A DNA stretch of 64,000 nucleotides. Source: Pseudoclavibacter sp. AY1H1 (GTDB lineage: Bacteria; Actinomycetota; Actinomycetes; Actinomycetales; Microbacteriaceae). The stretch's first letter is position 1. Every line of letters begins with the position of its first letter. The DNA lies in the NCBI RefSeq assembly GCF_002931055.1, contig NZ_PSXX01000001.1:682001-746000 (forward strand), in the 5' to 3' direction. Made by a program: the position numbers and the translations under genes. The notes beneath the pieces were generated by a model that was not told where the DNA came from, made no database searches, and was given only the letters and a program-made list of their open reading frames with translations. Below are positions 1 to 8,965 of the stretch, one piece after another.

Positions 1-920
1 ACACGATCATCGGCGTCGATGAGGGCTCGGTCATCGCCGCGACCGACGGCGGCCAGTACCTCGCGCTGCGTCCGCTGCTCGAGGACATCGTCATGTCCAT
101 GCCGCGCGGTGCCGCCATCATCTACCCGAAGGATGCCGCGGCGATCCTCGCGAAGGCCGATATCCGCCCCGGTGCACGCGTCATCGAAGCCGGCGTCGGC
201 TCAGGCGCGCTCTCGCTGTGGATCCTGCGCATGCTCGGGGGGACGGGCTCGCTCACGTCCTTCGAACGCCGGGAGGAATTCGCCCAGGTCGCGGAGGGCA
301 ACGTCATCAGCGTCATGGGCGAGAAGCCGGACAACTGGAACCTCGTGCTCGGCGACCTCGCCGAAGCGCTGCCCGAGCAGCACGCCGACGGGACCGCCGA
401 CCGGGCCGTGCTCGACATGCTCGCCCCCTGGGAGTGCCTCGAGGTCGTCGCGGACGCCCTCAAGCCCGGCGGAGTGCTCGTCTGCTACGTGGCCACGGTC
501 ACCCAGCTGTCCCGCGTCGCCGAGGCCATCCGCGCGACCGGCCTCTTCACCGATCCGAACGCCGACGAGACGATGGTCCGCGGGTGGCACGTCGAGGGCC
601 TCGCTGTGCGTCCCGACCACCGCATGATCGGCCACACCGGCTTCCTGCTCACGGCCCGCCGCCTCGCGGACGGCGCCGTCCTGCCGAACCTCAAGCGCCG
701 AGCCTCGAAATCTGACTTCAGCGACGAGGACGTGGAGATCTGGACGCCGGGATCGCTGGGTGACCGACAGGTGAGCGACAAGGTGCTCCGCAAGCGCGCC
801 AGACTCGCGCAGCGCGGCGCCGCCATCACCTCAGGACAGGGCAGCGAGCCGGAGCCCTCCGAAACGCAGCAGGACGACACCGACGCGCAGAGCACCGGAC
901 CAGAGGGAGAGAGCGAATGA
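1..920 (+). CDS. trmI: tRNA (adenine(58)-N1)-methyltransferase TrmI, 5'-truncated by window edge
   Basis: The open frame runs from base 3 to the TGA at 918-920, giving 305 visible residues, and enters from beyond the window; about 30 N-terminal residues are probably missing. TrmI methylates N1 of A58 in the T-loop of tRNA using S-adenosylmethionine. The Rossmann-type SAM loop EAGVGSGALS and the family segment PRGAAIIYPKD just before it are visible. The last 30 or so residues are an acidic, Ser/Gln/Glu-rich tail of no obvious function. An internal ATG at 93 lies downstream of conserved sequence and is not the start. The stop overlaps the next start as ATGA (917-920), so translational coupling is likely. 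Confidence 0.9.
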   Translation, partial: TIIGVDEGSVIAATDGGQYLALRPLLEDIVMSMPRGAAIIYPKDAAAILAKADIRPGARVIEAGVGSGALSLWILRMLGGTGSLTSFERREEFAQVAEGNVISVMGEKPDNWNLVLGDLAEALPEQHADGTADRAVLDMLAPWECLEVVADALKPGGVLVCYVATVTQLSRVAEAIRATGLFTDPNADETMVRGWHVEGLAVRPDHRMIGHTGFLLTARRLADGAVLPNLKRRASKSDFSDEDVEIWTPGSLGDRQVSDKVLRKRARLAQRGAAITSGQGSEPEPSETQQDDTDAQSTGPEGESE

Positions 921-1912
921 ATCGCACAGGAATCCGACTCGTGGGGGCCGCGATGACCGCGTCCGCCGTCGCGATCGCCCTCACGGGCTGCGTCACCTGG
1001 CCGGAGAGCGAGCTCGACGTCGCGGCGTGCGAGCTGCCCGGCGTCGAGGGCACCGCTTCGACGAGCATCACTGCCGACGGCGCGTTCGGCGAACTCAGCG
1101 GCGCGACCCTGCCGCATCCCCTCTCGGTGACTGCTCTCGAGACCACGCGTGACGGCGTCGGAACCGGCGACCCGGTCACGCCGTCCGGAGTCGTGCGCGC
1201 GAACTTCGAGCTGCTCGACGGCGCCGGCGGCGAGGTCCTCGTGCCCTACAGCCCGACGGTCGCGGATGAGTCCGGTGCCTCCGCGCCGACGAGCGTGGCG
1301 ACGATCGCGAACACCTTCCCCGGACTCGCGGAGGCCATCGAGTGCTCGCAGACCGGCGAGCGCGTCGTCGCCGTCATGCCCGCGAGCGTCCTGTTCGGCG
1401 AGGCGGCGGCATCGACGGGGGTCGACCCGGCCATGACGATCGTCGCCATCGCCGATGTGCTCGACGTGTACCCATCGAGTGCCGGTGGGCGCATCGCCGC
1501 CCCCGAAGACGGCATCCCGGCCGTCGTCACGGCACCGAACGGCACCCCTGGTGTCACCATGCCAGCCCAGGACCCGCCCGCAGCCCCGAAGCGACACGTG
1601 CGCATCGACGGCTACGGTGCCCCGGTCGCCGAAGGCCAGGCCGTGACGATGCAGCTCTCTGCCTTCGACTGGACGACCGGTGAGCAGGTCGCATCCACGT
1701 GGACCCCCGGCAACAACGTGCTCCAGCTCACCATGGCACCCACCGACGGCCTCTTCGGTCTGAGCCAGGAGATCGTGGGCACCCCCGTGGGCTCGCAGCT
1801 CGTCGTCGTGCTTCCCCCCGAGCGTCTCGCGTCCCAGCCAGGGCCGTTGAACGCCACGGCCACGCAGGGACGCACGCTGGTCTTCGTGATCGACATCCTG
1901 GCCGCCGAGTAG
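917..1912 (+). CDS. FKBP-like lipoprotein, degenerate (331 aa)
   Basis: The N-terminal signal peptide ends in a lipobox (ALTGC, Cys25), so this should be a membrane-anchored extracytoplasmic lipoprotein. The mature part looks like two FKBP-type peptidyl-prolyl isomerase modules, roughly residues 55-185 and 225-331, recognisable by the pattern VGSQLVVVLPPE...TLVFVIDIL. The aromatic and acidic active-site residues of FKBPs (Tyr, Phe-Asp, Tyr of GYG) are missing, so isomerase activity is doubtful; a chaperone or binding role is inferred. It resembles the following gene in architecture, which suggests an old tandem duplication. It starts inside the trmI stop. Confidence 0.75.
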   Translation: MNRTGIRLVGAAMTASAVAIALTGCVTWPESELDVAACELPGVEGTASTSITADGAFGELSGATLPHPLSVTALETTRDGVGTGDPVTPSGVVRANFELLDGAGGEVLVPYSPTVADESGASAPTSVATIANTFPGLAEAIECSQTGERVVAVMPASVLFGEAAASTGVDPAMTIVAIADVLDVYPSSAGGRIAAPEDGIPAVVTAPNGTPGVTMPAQDPPAAPKRHVRIDGYGAPVAEGQAVTMQLSAFDWTTGEQVASTWTPGNNVLQLTMAPTDGLFGLSQEIVGTPVGSQLVVVLPPERLASQPGPLNATATQGRTLVFVIDILAAE

Positions 1913-1962
1913 CGACCAGGCTGACTTCCCACCTCCCTCTCGATTCCACGCAAGGCGGATCA

Positions 1963-2880
1963 ATGCAACGACGTCTCCCCGCGATCGCCGCGGCCCTCCT
2001 CCTCTCGCTCGGCCTGGCCTCGTGCGCCGGCAGCTCGACCCCCGCAGCGAGCGGAGACGCGCTCAACGGCGTCGAGGTCAGCGGCGAGTACGGCGCAGCA
2101 CCGACCGTCGAGATCGGCGATGTCGCAGGTCTCGGCGAGGAGATGGAGCGCCGCGTCGAGATCGAGGGTGACGGCGAGGAGATCACCCTCGATTCCACGG
2201 TCGCCGCGAACCTGACGGTGTACGACGCTGGCACGAAGGCCGAGGAGAGCCCGTACGCACCGCTCGGGCAGGTCCTCGACCTCGACGCCGAGGGCATCCC
2301 GGGCTACCTCACGGGGCTCTTCGACGGCGTGACCTCCGGTTCGCGCGTCGTCGCCCTCATCCCCGCGGCCCTGCTCCTGGAGGGAACCGCCAACGCGGGA
2401 GCAACGGACACGCCTCCCGCGCTTGTCGTCGCCGACGTGATCGAGGTGCCCGAGACGCGGGCAACCGGAGCCGAGCAGGCGTCCACGCAGTCGCTCGTCA
2501 CGGTCACGGATGCGGCCGAGGGCGCCCCGCAGGTCACGATCGTCGAAGGTGCGACTGCGCCGGACGAGCTGGTCCTCGAGACACGCAAGCTCGGCACCGG
2601 CCCAGTCGTGGCAGAGGGCAGCTCCGTCGTCGTCCAGTACACCGGCGTCCTCTTCGCGACGGGGGAGACGTTCGACAGCTCCTGGGACCGCGGCACCCCC
2701 GCCCAGTTCTCCACCACCGGCGTCGTCGACGGCTTCGCGCAGGCTCTGGTCGGACAGACGGTGGGCTCGCAGGTCATCGCCGTCATCCCGCCAGCCCTCG
2801 GCTATGGCGACCAGGCGAGCGAGGCGATTCCCGCGGGATCAACCCTGGTCTTCGTCGTCGACATCCTCGGCACGATCTAA
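1963..2880 (+). CDS. FKBP-type peptidyl-prolyl cis-trans isomerase lipoprotein (305 aa)
   Basis: The start is the ATG at 1963, preceded by AAGGCGG at 1952-1958; the frame is open further upstream but lacks a signal peptide there. The signal peptide ends in a lipobox (LASC, Cys21), placing the protein on the outer face of the membrane. An N-terminal degenerate FKBP-like module is followed by a C-terminal FKBP domain (about residues 205-305) that keeps the usual binding-pocket residues: VQYTG, FDSS, VVDGF, GYG and LVFVVDIL. It probably catalyses prolyl isomerisation during folding of exported proteins. It sits between a degenerate paralogue and pafB, a position where actinobacteria often carry an FKBP gene. 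Confidence 0.85.
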   Translation: MQRRLPAIAAALLLSLGLASCAGSSTPAASGDALNGVEVSGEYGAAPTVEIGDVAGLGEEMERRVEIEGDGEEITLDSTVAANLTVYDAGTKAEESPYAPLGQVLDLDAEGIPGYLTGLFDGVTSGSRVVALIPAALLLEGTANAGATDTPPALVVADVIEVPETRATGAEQASTQSLVTVTDAAEGAPQVTIVEGATAPDELVLETRKLGTGPVVAEGSSVVVQYTGVLFATGETFDSSWDRGTPAQFSTTGVVDGFAQALVGQTVGSQVIAVIPPALGYGDQASEAIPAGSTLVFVVDILGTI

Positions 2881-2889
2881 CATCGAGGC

Positions 2890-3915
2890 GTGGCAAGCGA
2901 GCGAACACCCCGAGCCAAGGCGCCCTCCGCTGCGGAGCGCCAGTTCTCGCTGGTCCTCGCGCTCCTGACGACCGAGCGAGGACTCACGAAGAGCGACATC
3001 TTCGAGACCGTCCACGGGTACTCGGGCGACAGCGGCGGGAGTGCGGCTACCGCGCGCGAGAAGCGATTCGAGCGCGACAAGACCGAGCTGAGAGACCTCG
3101 GTGTTCCCGTCGAGGTCATCGACGACCCGTCGGCGCCCGGCAACAACCAGCTCGCTCGCTACCGGGTGCCTCGAGGCGGGTTCTCCATGCCAGCAGGACT
3201 GGAATTCGATGCCGAGGAGACGGCCCTGCTCGCACTGGCCGCCCAGGTCTGGCGCGAGGGCTCCGTCTCGCAGGAGTCGAGGCGCGGCCTCATGAAGCTG
3301 AAGGCGCTGGGGGAGAGCACCAGCGAGGATCTCGTCGGCGTCGCACCGCGTCTCCGGGCGCGTGACGCGGCCTTCGAGCCCCTCTCGACAGCCATCGAGG
3401 AGGGTCGACTCGTCTCATTCTCGTACGCGAAGCCCGGCGAGGAAGCTGCGCGGGTTCGCCGGGTCGAACCGCTTGCTCTGGTGTTCGCCGACGCGAACTG
3501 GCTGCTCGTCTCCTACGATCTCGACCGAGCCAGCGAGCGCATGTTCCTCCTGGCACGCATCGTCTCGACGCCGAGGCCGCTCGGCGCCGTCGACACGACG
3601 CGCTACCCGGGGGTGACCCCAGAGCAGCACGCAGCACGAGCGCTCGACACGCTGGCGGAACTCGCACGCAGGCAGCGCGCGAGACTCGAGGTCCGTGAGG
3701 GCTCGGACGCCGAGGTCAGGCTCCGCTCCGTCGCGTCCACAGCTGACACCCCCTGGCGTGAGATCGAGCTCGGCTACACCGACGTGGACCTCCTCGCGAA
3801 TCGCCTCGCGTCCTTCGGCTCGGAGGTCCGTGTGCTCGAGCCGGAACAGCTCGCCAGGCTCGTCGAGGCGCGCCTGACCGAGGTCGTCTCCGACCACAGC
3901 GAGGTCGCCCCGTGA
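2890..3915 (+). CDS. pafB: WYL-domain transcriptional regulator PafB
   Basis: The GTG start lies 9 nt after the FKBP stop. The 341-aa protein has an N-terminal winged-helix DNA-binding region (residues 10-95, with LTKSDIFETV and a basic FERDKTELRDLG segment) and a WYL-type ligand-sensing domain (about 165-235, including SFSYAKPG and ANWLLVSYDLD). PafB forms a complex with PafC that activates the LexA/RecA-independent DNA-damage response in mycobacteria; that role is carried over by homology. The stop overlaps the pafC start as GTGA (3912-3915), as expected for obligate partners. No pafA, dop or pup gene accompanies it here. Confidence 0.9.
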   Translation: MASERTPRAKAPSAAERQFSLVLALLTTERGLTKSDIFETVHGYSGDSGGSAATAREKRFERDKTELRDLGVPVEVIDDPSAPGNNQLARYRVPRGGFSMPAGLEFDAEETALLALAAQVWREGSVSQESRRGLMKLKALGESTSEDLVGVAPRLRARDAAFEPLSTAIEEGRLVSFSYAKPGEEAARVRRVEPLALVFADANWLLVSYDLDRASERMFLLARIVSTPRPLGAVDTTRYPGVTPEQHAARALDTLAELARRQRARLEVREGSDAEVRLRSVASTADTPWREIELGYTDVDLLANRLASFGSEVRVLEPEQLARLVEARLTEVVSDHSEVAP

Positions 3916-4883
3916 GCCCCTTCGTCTCCGCCGACCGTCTCGCGCTCCTCGTGTCGCTCGTGCCGTACCTGCGCCAACAGGAAGCAGCGGTGCCCGTCGA
4001 GACCGCAGCAAGCCACTTCGGCGTGAGCGCGACGCAGGTCCGGGATGCGGTCCGACTCATCGCCGTGTCCGGCACTCCCGGCGATGCGGGGGTCTACAGC
4101 CACCTCGACCTCTTCGACATCAACTGGGATGCCTTCGAAGCGCAGGACCTCATCGAGGTGACCCACTTCGTCGCCCTGGAGGAAGCACCGCGCATGTCGA
4201 ATCGAGAAGCGGCAGCCGTGATCGCCGGCCTCGGGTTCCTGCGCAGCCTCCCTCGACTCGTCGATGAGAACCGCATCGACGATCTCCTCCGGAAGCTCGG
4301 CGCGAGCGGCGCGGCGCCCCACTTCGCCTTCGGCTCGATAGCGGAGGCTCCGGCCGCCCGCGACGCGGTCTCAGCCGCTCTCGCCACGAGGCGGCGCCTG
4401 CGCTTCCGCTACCGGCGCGAAGACGGCGACGAGAGCGTGCGCCACGTGGATCCCTTCACGCTCGAGACCCTGGGCGGGGACCTGTTCCTGCGCGGATGGT
4501 GCCTGGAGCGCGACGCCGAGCGCGTGTTCCGGCTCGACCGGATGCGCGAGGCGGTGGTCACGGATGTTTCTGCCGAGTCTCATCCTGCGGCCGCGACATC
4601 CCGCCCGATCTTCACGCCGAGCGAGGAACACGTCCTGGTGACGATCGAGGCTGGGGCCGCCGTCCTGCCGCTCCTGCGCGATTACCTACCGCCGGGGCAG
4701 CCCGCGCCGACTGTCGACGACCGTGGACGCGCCACCGTGCAGGTCCGGATGGCCTCGATGCGGCATCTTTCCCGTCTTGTCGCCGGGAATGCGGGGGAGA
4801 TGCGCGTCCTGGCGCCCGCGTCCGCGCGTGCCGCCGTCGCCGATTGGGCCGCCACCGCGCTCCGCGAGCACCACGAGCGCTGA
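3912..4883 (+). CDS. pafC: WYL-domain transcriptional regulator PafC
   Basis: This 323-aa protein is translationally coupled to pafB through a GTGA overlap. It has an N-terminal helix-turn-helix (residues 1-60, SHFGVSATQVRDAVR), a WYL domain (about 150-215, RRRLRFRYRRED...GWCLERDAERVFRLDRM) and the C-terminal extension typical of this family. With PafB it forms a heteromeric activator of DNA-repair genes; the WYL domain is thought to sense a nucleic-acid damage signal. Assignment rests on domain order plus pairing with pafB and tatA. Confidence 0.88.
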   Translation: MSPFVSADRLALLVSLVPYLRQQEAAVPVETAASHFGVSATQVRDAVRLIAVSGTPGDAGVYSHLDLFDINWDAFEAQDLIEVTHFVALEEAPRMSNREAAAVIAGLGFLRSLPRLVDENRIDDLLRKLGASGAAPHFAFGSIAEAPAARDAVSAALATRRRLRFRYRREDGDESVRHVDPFTLETLGGDLFLRGWCLERDAERVFRLDRMREAVVTDVSAESHPAAATSRPIFTPSEEHVLVTIEAGAAVLPLLRDYLPPGQPAPTVDDRGRATVQVRMASMRHLSRLVAGNAGEMRVLAPASARAAVADWAATALREHHER

Positions 4884-4950
4884 AGCTCGACGGCGAGCCA
4901 CCGGCGGGTGACTGGCGATTCAGCTCAGACCAGGTATCGTTGGAGTCACT

Positions 4951-5307
4951 ATGCCGTGGTGGAGTTGGGTTCTCATCTGGGTGGGCCTCGTGCTCATCCT
5001 GCTTGGCGTGCTCGGTGCACTGGGCTACTGGCTCTTCAAGAAGGTCGTCCTGCTGCAGGGCGAGCTGGCGGGCCTCGAGGTTCTCCTCGAGGCGTTCGAG
5101 AAGCGTGCGCAAACGCTCGTCTCGTTCACGCCTCCACGGAGCAATGCGATCGTTCGCGGTCTCCGCGAGGTCCAAGTCGAGCGAGGTGCGCTGAAAGAAG
5201 CGCTCGACGAAACCAAAGAGCAGCGTCACGAGCAGCGCCTGGAGCGTGGCCGTGAGCTGACGACCGCAGACCCGTTTCAATATGAACACCTTGTGAAAGG
5301 CAACTGA
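4951..5307 (+). CDS. Small single-pass membrane protein of unknown function (118 aa)
   Basis: One transmembrane helix (about residues 5-29, rich in Leu, Val, Ile and Trp) is followed by a charged cytoplasmic helical tail with Glu/Arg heptad-like spacing (QVERGALKEALDETKEQRHEQRLERG), probably a coiled coil. The start has TGGAG five bases upstream. A small protein of this kind often sits between pafC and tatA in Microbacteriaceae; it may assist Tat or only share transcription. No enzymatic motif is visible and I do not recognise a named family. Confidence 0.7.
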   Translation: MPWWSWVLIWVGLVLILLGVLGALGYWLFKKVVLLQGELAGLEVLLEAFEKRAQTLVSFTPPRSNAIVRGLREVQVERGALKEALDETKEQRHEQRLERGRELTTADPFQYEHLVKGN

Positions 5308-5311
5308 CACC

Positions 5312-5647
5312 ATGCCGAATCTGACTGGCCCACACCTCATCATCATCCTGGTGATCGTCCTGTTGCTCTTCGGCGCCCCGAAGCTCCCGGGCCTCGCGAA
5401 GAGCATCGGACAGTCGATGCGCATATTCCGCGGCGAGGTCAAGAACATGAAGAAGGACGACGAGGTCGACGCCACGCCGTCCACGGACGTGTACTCGCAA
5501 CCTGCCGCCGCTGCGCCACAGGCACCCGCAGCCCCGCAGGCACCCGTCACGCCTCCCGTCCAGAACTCCGCTCCGGCAGCGCCGGCTCCTGAGGCCCCCG
5601 CGGCCCCGAGCTCCGATGCCAGGGGCACCGCTGGTCCTTCCAACTGA
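5312..5647 (+). CDS. tatA: Sec-independent translocase subunit TatA
   Basis: TatA oligomerises to form the passage for folded Tat substrates in the cytoplasmic membrane. The 111-aa protein has the family layout: a short membrane helix (residues 7-21), the hinge LFGAPKLPGLAKSIG with the FG and KLP-L signature, an amphipathic helix, then a Pro/Ala-rich disordered tail. It starts 4 nt after the preceding gene and is followed directly by tatC. Tat substrates probably include the Rieske protein QcrA encoded later in this window. Confidence 0.93.
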   Translation: MPNLTGPHLIIILVIVLLLFGAPKLPGLAKSIGQSMRIFRGEVKNMKKDDEVDATPSTDVYSQPAAAAPQAPAAPQAPVTPPVQNSAPAAPAPEAPAAPSSDARGTAGPSN

Positions 5648-5648
5648 C

Positions 5649-6518
5649 GTGACCCTCCAGCCAAGCGAGGGGCCGTCTCCGGCAGGAGTGCCGAAGACGA
5701 CGCCGAAGAGAGCGAAGAAGGACCGCAAGCGCGATCCTGACGGGCGCATGCGCCTCGCCGAGCACCTCATCGAGTTCCGCAACCGGCTCATCATCTCCGC
5801 GATCGGCATCGTGCTCGGCATGGTGGGTGGCTTCCTGCTCACGGACTGGGTCTTCAACCTGATGTCCGCGCCGATCCACGACATCGCCGTGTCGCAGGGT
5901 CGAACGGCGGACCTGAACTTCCAGAGCATCACGGGCGCCTTCGACCTACGGCTGCAGATCTCCCTCGCTCTCGGTGTGATCCTGTCCTCGCCTGTCTGGC
6001 TCTACCAGATCTGGATGTTCGTCGTCCCCGGGCTCAAGAAGAACGAGCGCTGGTACGCCATCGGCTTCGTCGGGACGGCGATCCCGCTGTTCCTCGCGGG
6101 CGTCTGGGTCGCGTGGCTGCTGATGCCCCGCATCGTCGAGGTCATGGTGAGCTTCGCGCCCTCGGACAGCTCGAGCCTCATCAACGCGGGCGACTACTAC
6201 AAGCTCATCATGACGCTCTGCATCGCGGTGGGCATCGCCTTCGTACTCCCGGTCATCCTCGTCATGCTGAACTTCGCGGGCGTCATCACGGGTTCCGCGA
6301 TTCTCAAGGGATGGCGAACTGCCGTGCTGCTCGTTGCGCTCTTCGCGGCGATGGCGACGCCATCGGCTGACGTCCTCTCCATGTTCTTCCTGATGGCCCC
6401 GATGCTCGGCCTGTACTTCCTCGCTGTCGGCATCGCCATGATCAACGACCGACGGCGCGCGAAGAAGCACAAGAAGTTCGAGGCCGAGCTGGCGGCAGCC
6501 GAAGCGTCGGCTGCATGA
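5649..6518 (+). CDS. tatC: Sec-independent translocase subunit TatC
   Basis: TatC is the twin-arginine signal-peptide receptor. Six transmembrane segments follow a basic N-terminal tail; the family segment RMRLAEHLIEFRNRLI and the conserved loop around SPVWLYQIWMFVVPGLKKNER are visible. The start is uncertain. I chose GTG at 5649, one base after the tatA stop codon; an ATG at 5616 would overlap tatA by 32 bases, and neither has a convincing ribosome binding site. An in-frame GTG at 5688 is also possible. The stop overlaps the helY start as ATGA. Confidence 0.9.
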   Translation: MTLQPSEGPSPAGVPKTTPKRAKKDRKRDPDGRMRLAEHLIEFRNRLIISAIGIVLGMVGGFLLTDWVFNLMSAPIHDIAVSQGRTADLNFQSITGAFDLRLQISLALGVILSSPVWLYQIWMFVVPGLKKNERWYAIGFVGTAIPLFLAGVWVAWLLMPRIVEVMVSFAPSDSSSLINAGDYYKLIMTLCIAVGIAFVLPVILVMLNFAGVITGSAILKGWRTAVLLVALFAAMATPSADVLSMFFLMAPMLGLYFLAVGIAMINDRRRAKKHKKFEAELAAAEASAA

Positions 6519-8965
6519 CCCCGAGCCCGTCCGAGCGCTTCGCGGCCAGCAGGTCCCGCGCTCAGCTGCAGCAGTTCGAGCTGTTCCGTCGCGAACTCAG
6601 CTTCGACCTCGACGAGTTCCAGATCGCGTCGTGCGCGAGCGTCGAGGCCGGCAAGAGCGTGCTCGTCGCGGCGCCGACGGGCGCTGGCAAGACCGTCGTC
6701 GCCGAGTTCGGCGTCTTCCTGGCCATGCGCCAGCCGAATGCCAAGATCTTCTACACGGCGCCGATCAAGGCGCTGAGCAACCAGAAGTTCAGCGAGTTCG
6801 TGCGCCGCTACGGCGAGAGCGAAGTCGGCCTCCTCACGGGAGACGTCAACATCAACCCGCGCGCGCGGATCGTCGTCATGACCACCGAAGTGCTGCGGAA
6901 CATGCTCTATGCGGGCAGCGATCTGCTCGACGACCTCGCGTACGTCATCATGGACGAGGTCCACTACCTCGCAGACCGGTTCAGGGGCGCCGTCTGGGAA
7001 GAGGTGATCATCCACCTTCCCAGCGAGGTGCGACTCATCTCGCTGTCGGCGACGGTCTCGAACGCCGAGGAGTTCGGCGACTGGCTGCAGACCGTACGCG
7101 GCGACACCGACGTCATCGTCTCCGAGGAGCGCCCAACGCCGCTGTTCCAGCACGTGCTCGTTGGCCAGCGCCTCTACGACCTCTTCGAGACCCGTGACGG
7201 AGACATCGCCGACCGCGTGAATCCCGACCTCGTCCGGGCCACGCAGGGTGGCGGCGGGCGGCGCGAAGACGGCCGCGACCGCGACCGCGTCGGGCGCAGG
7301 GGCCGGGGGAGCAGCTGGAAGGAGCAGCGATTCCAGACGGCCCGGGCCGACCGAGCTGGCCTGACGCGCATGCTCGACGATGCCGACATGCTGCCCGCCA
7401 TCAACTTCATCTTCAGCCGCAAGGGCTGCGACCAGGCCGTCTCCCAGGTGCTTCGCGCCGGCGTCTCGCTCACGACTCGCGAGGAACGCGACGAGATCCG
7501 CTGGATCGTCGAGGACCGCTGCCGCAACCTCCTCGATCAGGATCTCGCGGTCCTCGGCTACTACGAGTGGACAGAAGGCCTCGAGCGCGGCATCGCAGCC
7601 CACCATGCGGGGCTGCTGCCCGCGTTCAAGGAAGTCGTCGAGGAGCTCTTCCAGCGCAAGCTCGTGAAGCTCGTCTTCGCGACCGAGACGCTGGCGCTCG
7701 GCATCAACATGCCGGCTCGCACCGTCGTGCTGGAGAAGCTGGAGAAGTTCAACGGCGAATCGCGAGTGCCCATCACCCCAGGCGAGTACACGCAGCTGAC
7801 CGGTCGAGCGGGCCGTCGTGGCATCGATGTCGAGGGCCACGCCGTCGTGCAATGGGTCGGCGGGATGCATCCCCAGGCGATCGCCTCGCTCGCCTCGCGT
7901 CGCTCCTACCCGATGAACTCGAGCTTCAAACCGACCTTCAACATGGCGGTCAACCTCATCGACCGGTTCGGCCGCGCGCGCACGCGCTCCGTGCTCGAGT
8001 CGTCATTCGCGCAGTTCCAGGCGGACAGAGCCGTCGTCGACCTCGCGAAGCGAGTGCGTCAGCAGGAGGAGGCCCTCGCGGGTTACGAGGAGGGCATGAA
8101 CTGCCACCTCGGCGACTTCTTCGAGTACTCGCGCATCCGCCGCGAGCTCAACGATCTCGAGCGCAAGCGCATCCCCCACGACGAGGCGCACCAGCACGCC
8201 GCGCGCGAGCGCAGGCAGGCGAAGCTGACTCAGCTCCAGACCGCCCTCAAGCGTCACCCGTGCCATGTCTGCCCGGACCGGGAGCAGCACGCTCGCTGGG
8301 GTGAGCGCTACTGGAAGCTGAAGCACGACAACGACAAGCTGACCCGGCAGATCGAGTCGAGGACCGGGGCCGTCGCCCAGGTCTTCGACCGGATCACCGA
8401 GCTCCTGCTCGATCTCGGCTACCTCGCCCCCGCAGACAGCGGTGACAAGGACCTCGCCGTGACCGACCACGGGCGCACGCTCGCGCGCATCTACGGCGAG
8501 CGTGACCTGCTCATCGCCGAGTGCCTGCGCAGACAGGTGTGGAACGAGCTGAACCCGCAGCAGCTCGCCGCCATGGCTGCCGTCCTCGTGTACGAGCCGC
8601 GCCGCGAAGAGGAGACCCTCGAGGAGTACCAGCTGCCTCGCGGGGCCTTCCGCGGTGCCATGCAGACCACCGAGAAGCACTGGCAGTCGCTTGACGAGCT
8701 GGCCGAGAAGTACCGTGTACCGCGCTCGTCACGCCTGGCGACGAACCTCGCCCCCGCCATCTTCCACTGGGCGCACGGCGCGGAGCTCGAGCGTGTCCTC
8801 GAGGAGTCGAACCTCGCTGCCGGCGATTTCGTGCGCTGGTGCAAGCAGGTGCTCGACGTGCTCGACCAGATCGAGAAGGTCGCAGAGGGCAAGTTCGCGA
8901 CGACCGCGCGGCAGGCATCCAGCAGCGTGCGTCGGGGCATCGTGGCGTATTCGGGGGTGGGGTGA
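6515..8965 (+). CDS. helY: Ski2-like superfamily 2 ATP-dependent helicase HelY
   Basis: This 816-aa DEVH-box helicase has Walker A APTGAGKT (about 53-60), the DEVH box in IMDEVHYLADRF (about 146-149), motif III LSATVS, and motif VI QLTGRAGRRGID. The C-terminal half matches the Dob10/Mtr4-type helicase C-terminal domain, including a CHVC segment. A low-complexity Arg/Gly/Asp-rich stretch near residues 245-270 interrupts the space between the RecA-like domains. Homologues unwind RNA or DNA duplexes; the physiological role in actinobacteria is not settled. It is coupled to tatC (ATGA) and to lnt (GTGA). Confidence 0.9.
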   Translation: MTPSPSERFAASRSRAQLQQFELFRRELSFDLDEFQIASCASVEAGKSVLVAAPTGAGKTVVAEFGVFLAMRQPNAKIFYTAPIKALSNQKFSEFVRRYGESEVGLLTGDVNINPRARIVVMTTEVLRNMLYAGSDLLDDLAYVIMDEVHYLADRFRGAVWEEVIIHLPSEVRLISLSATVSNAEEFGDWLQTVRGDTDVIVSEERPTPLFQHVLVGQRLYDLFETRDGDIADRVNPDLVRATQGGGGRREDGRDRDRVGRRGRGSSWKEQRFQTARADRAGLTRMLDDADMLPAINFIFSRKGCDQAVSQVLRAGVSLTTREERDEIRWIVEDRCRNLLDQDLAVLGYYEWTEGLERGIAAHHAGLLPAFKEVVEELFQRKLVKLVFATETLALGINMPARTVVLEKLEKFNGESRVPITPGEYTQLTGRAGRRGIDVEGHAVVQWVGGMHPQAIASLASRRSYPMNSSFKPTFNMAVNLIDRFGRARTRSVLESSFAQFQADRAVVDLAKRVRQQEEALAGYEEGMNCHLGDFFEYSRIRRELNDLERKRIPHDEAHQHAARERRQAKLTQLQTALKRHPCHVCPDREQHARWGERYWKLKHDNDKLTRQIESRTGAVAQVFDRITELLLDLGYLAPADSGDKDLAVTDHGRTLARIYGERDLLIAECLRRQVWNELNPQQLAAMAAVLVYEPRREEETLEEYQLPRGAFRGAMQTTEKHWQSLDELAEKYRVPRSSRLATNLAPAIFHWAHGAELERVLEESNLAAGDFVRWCKQVLDVLDQIEKVAEGKFATTARQASSSVRRGIVAYSGVG

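Noticed and set aside
485-1963. 492-aa minus-strand frame opposite trmI and the first FKBP gene
   Set aside because: It lies antisense to well-supported genes and has the His/Arg/Gly-rich composition of a reverse-strand shadow.
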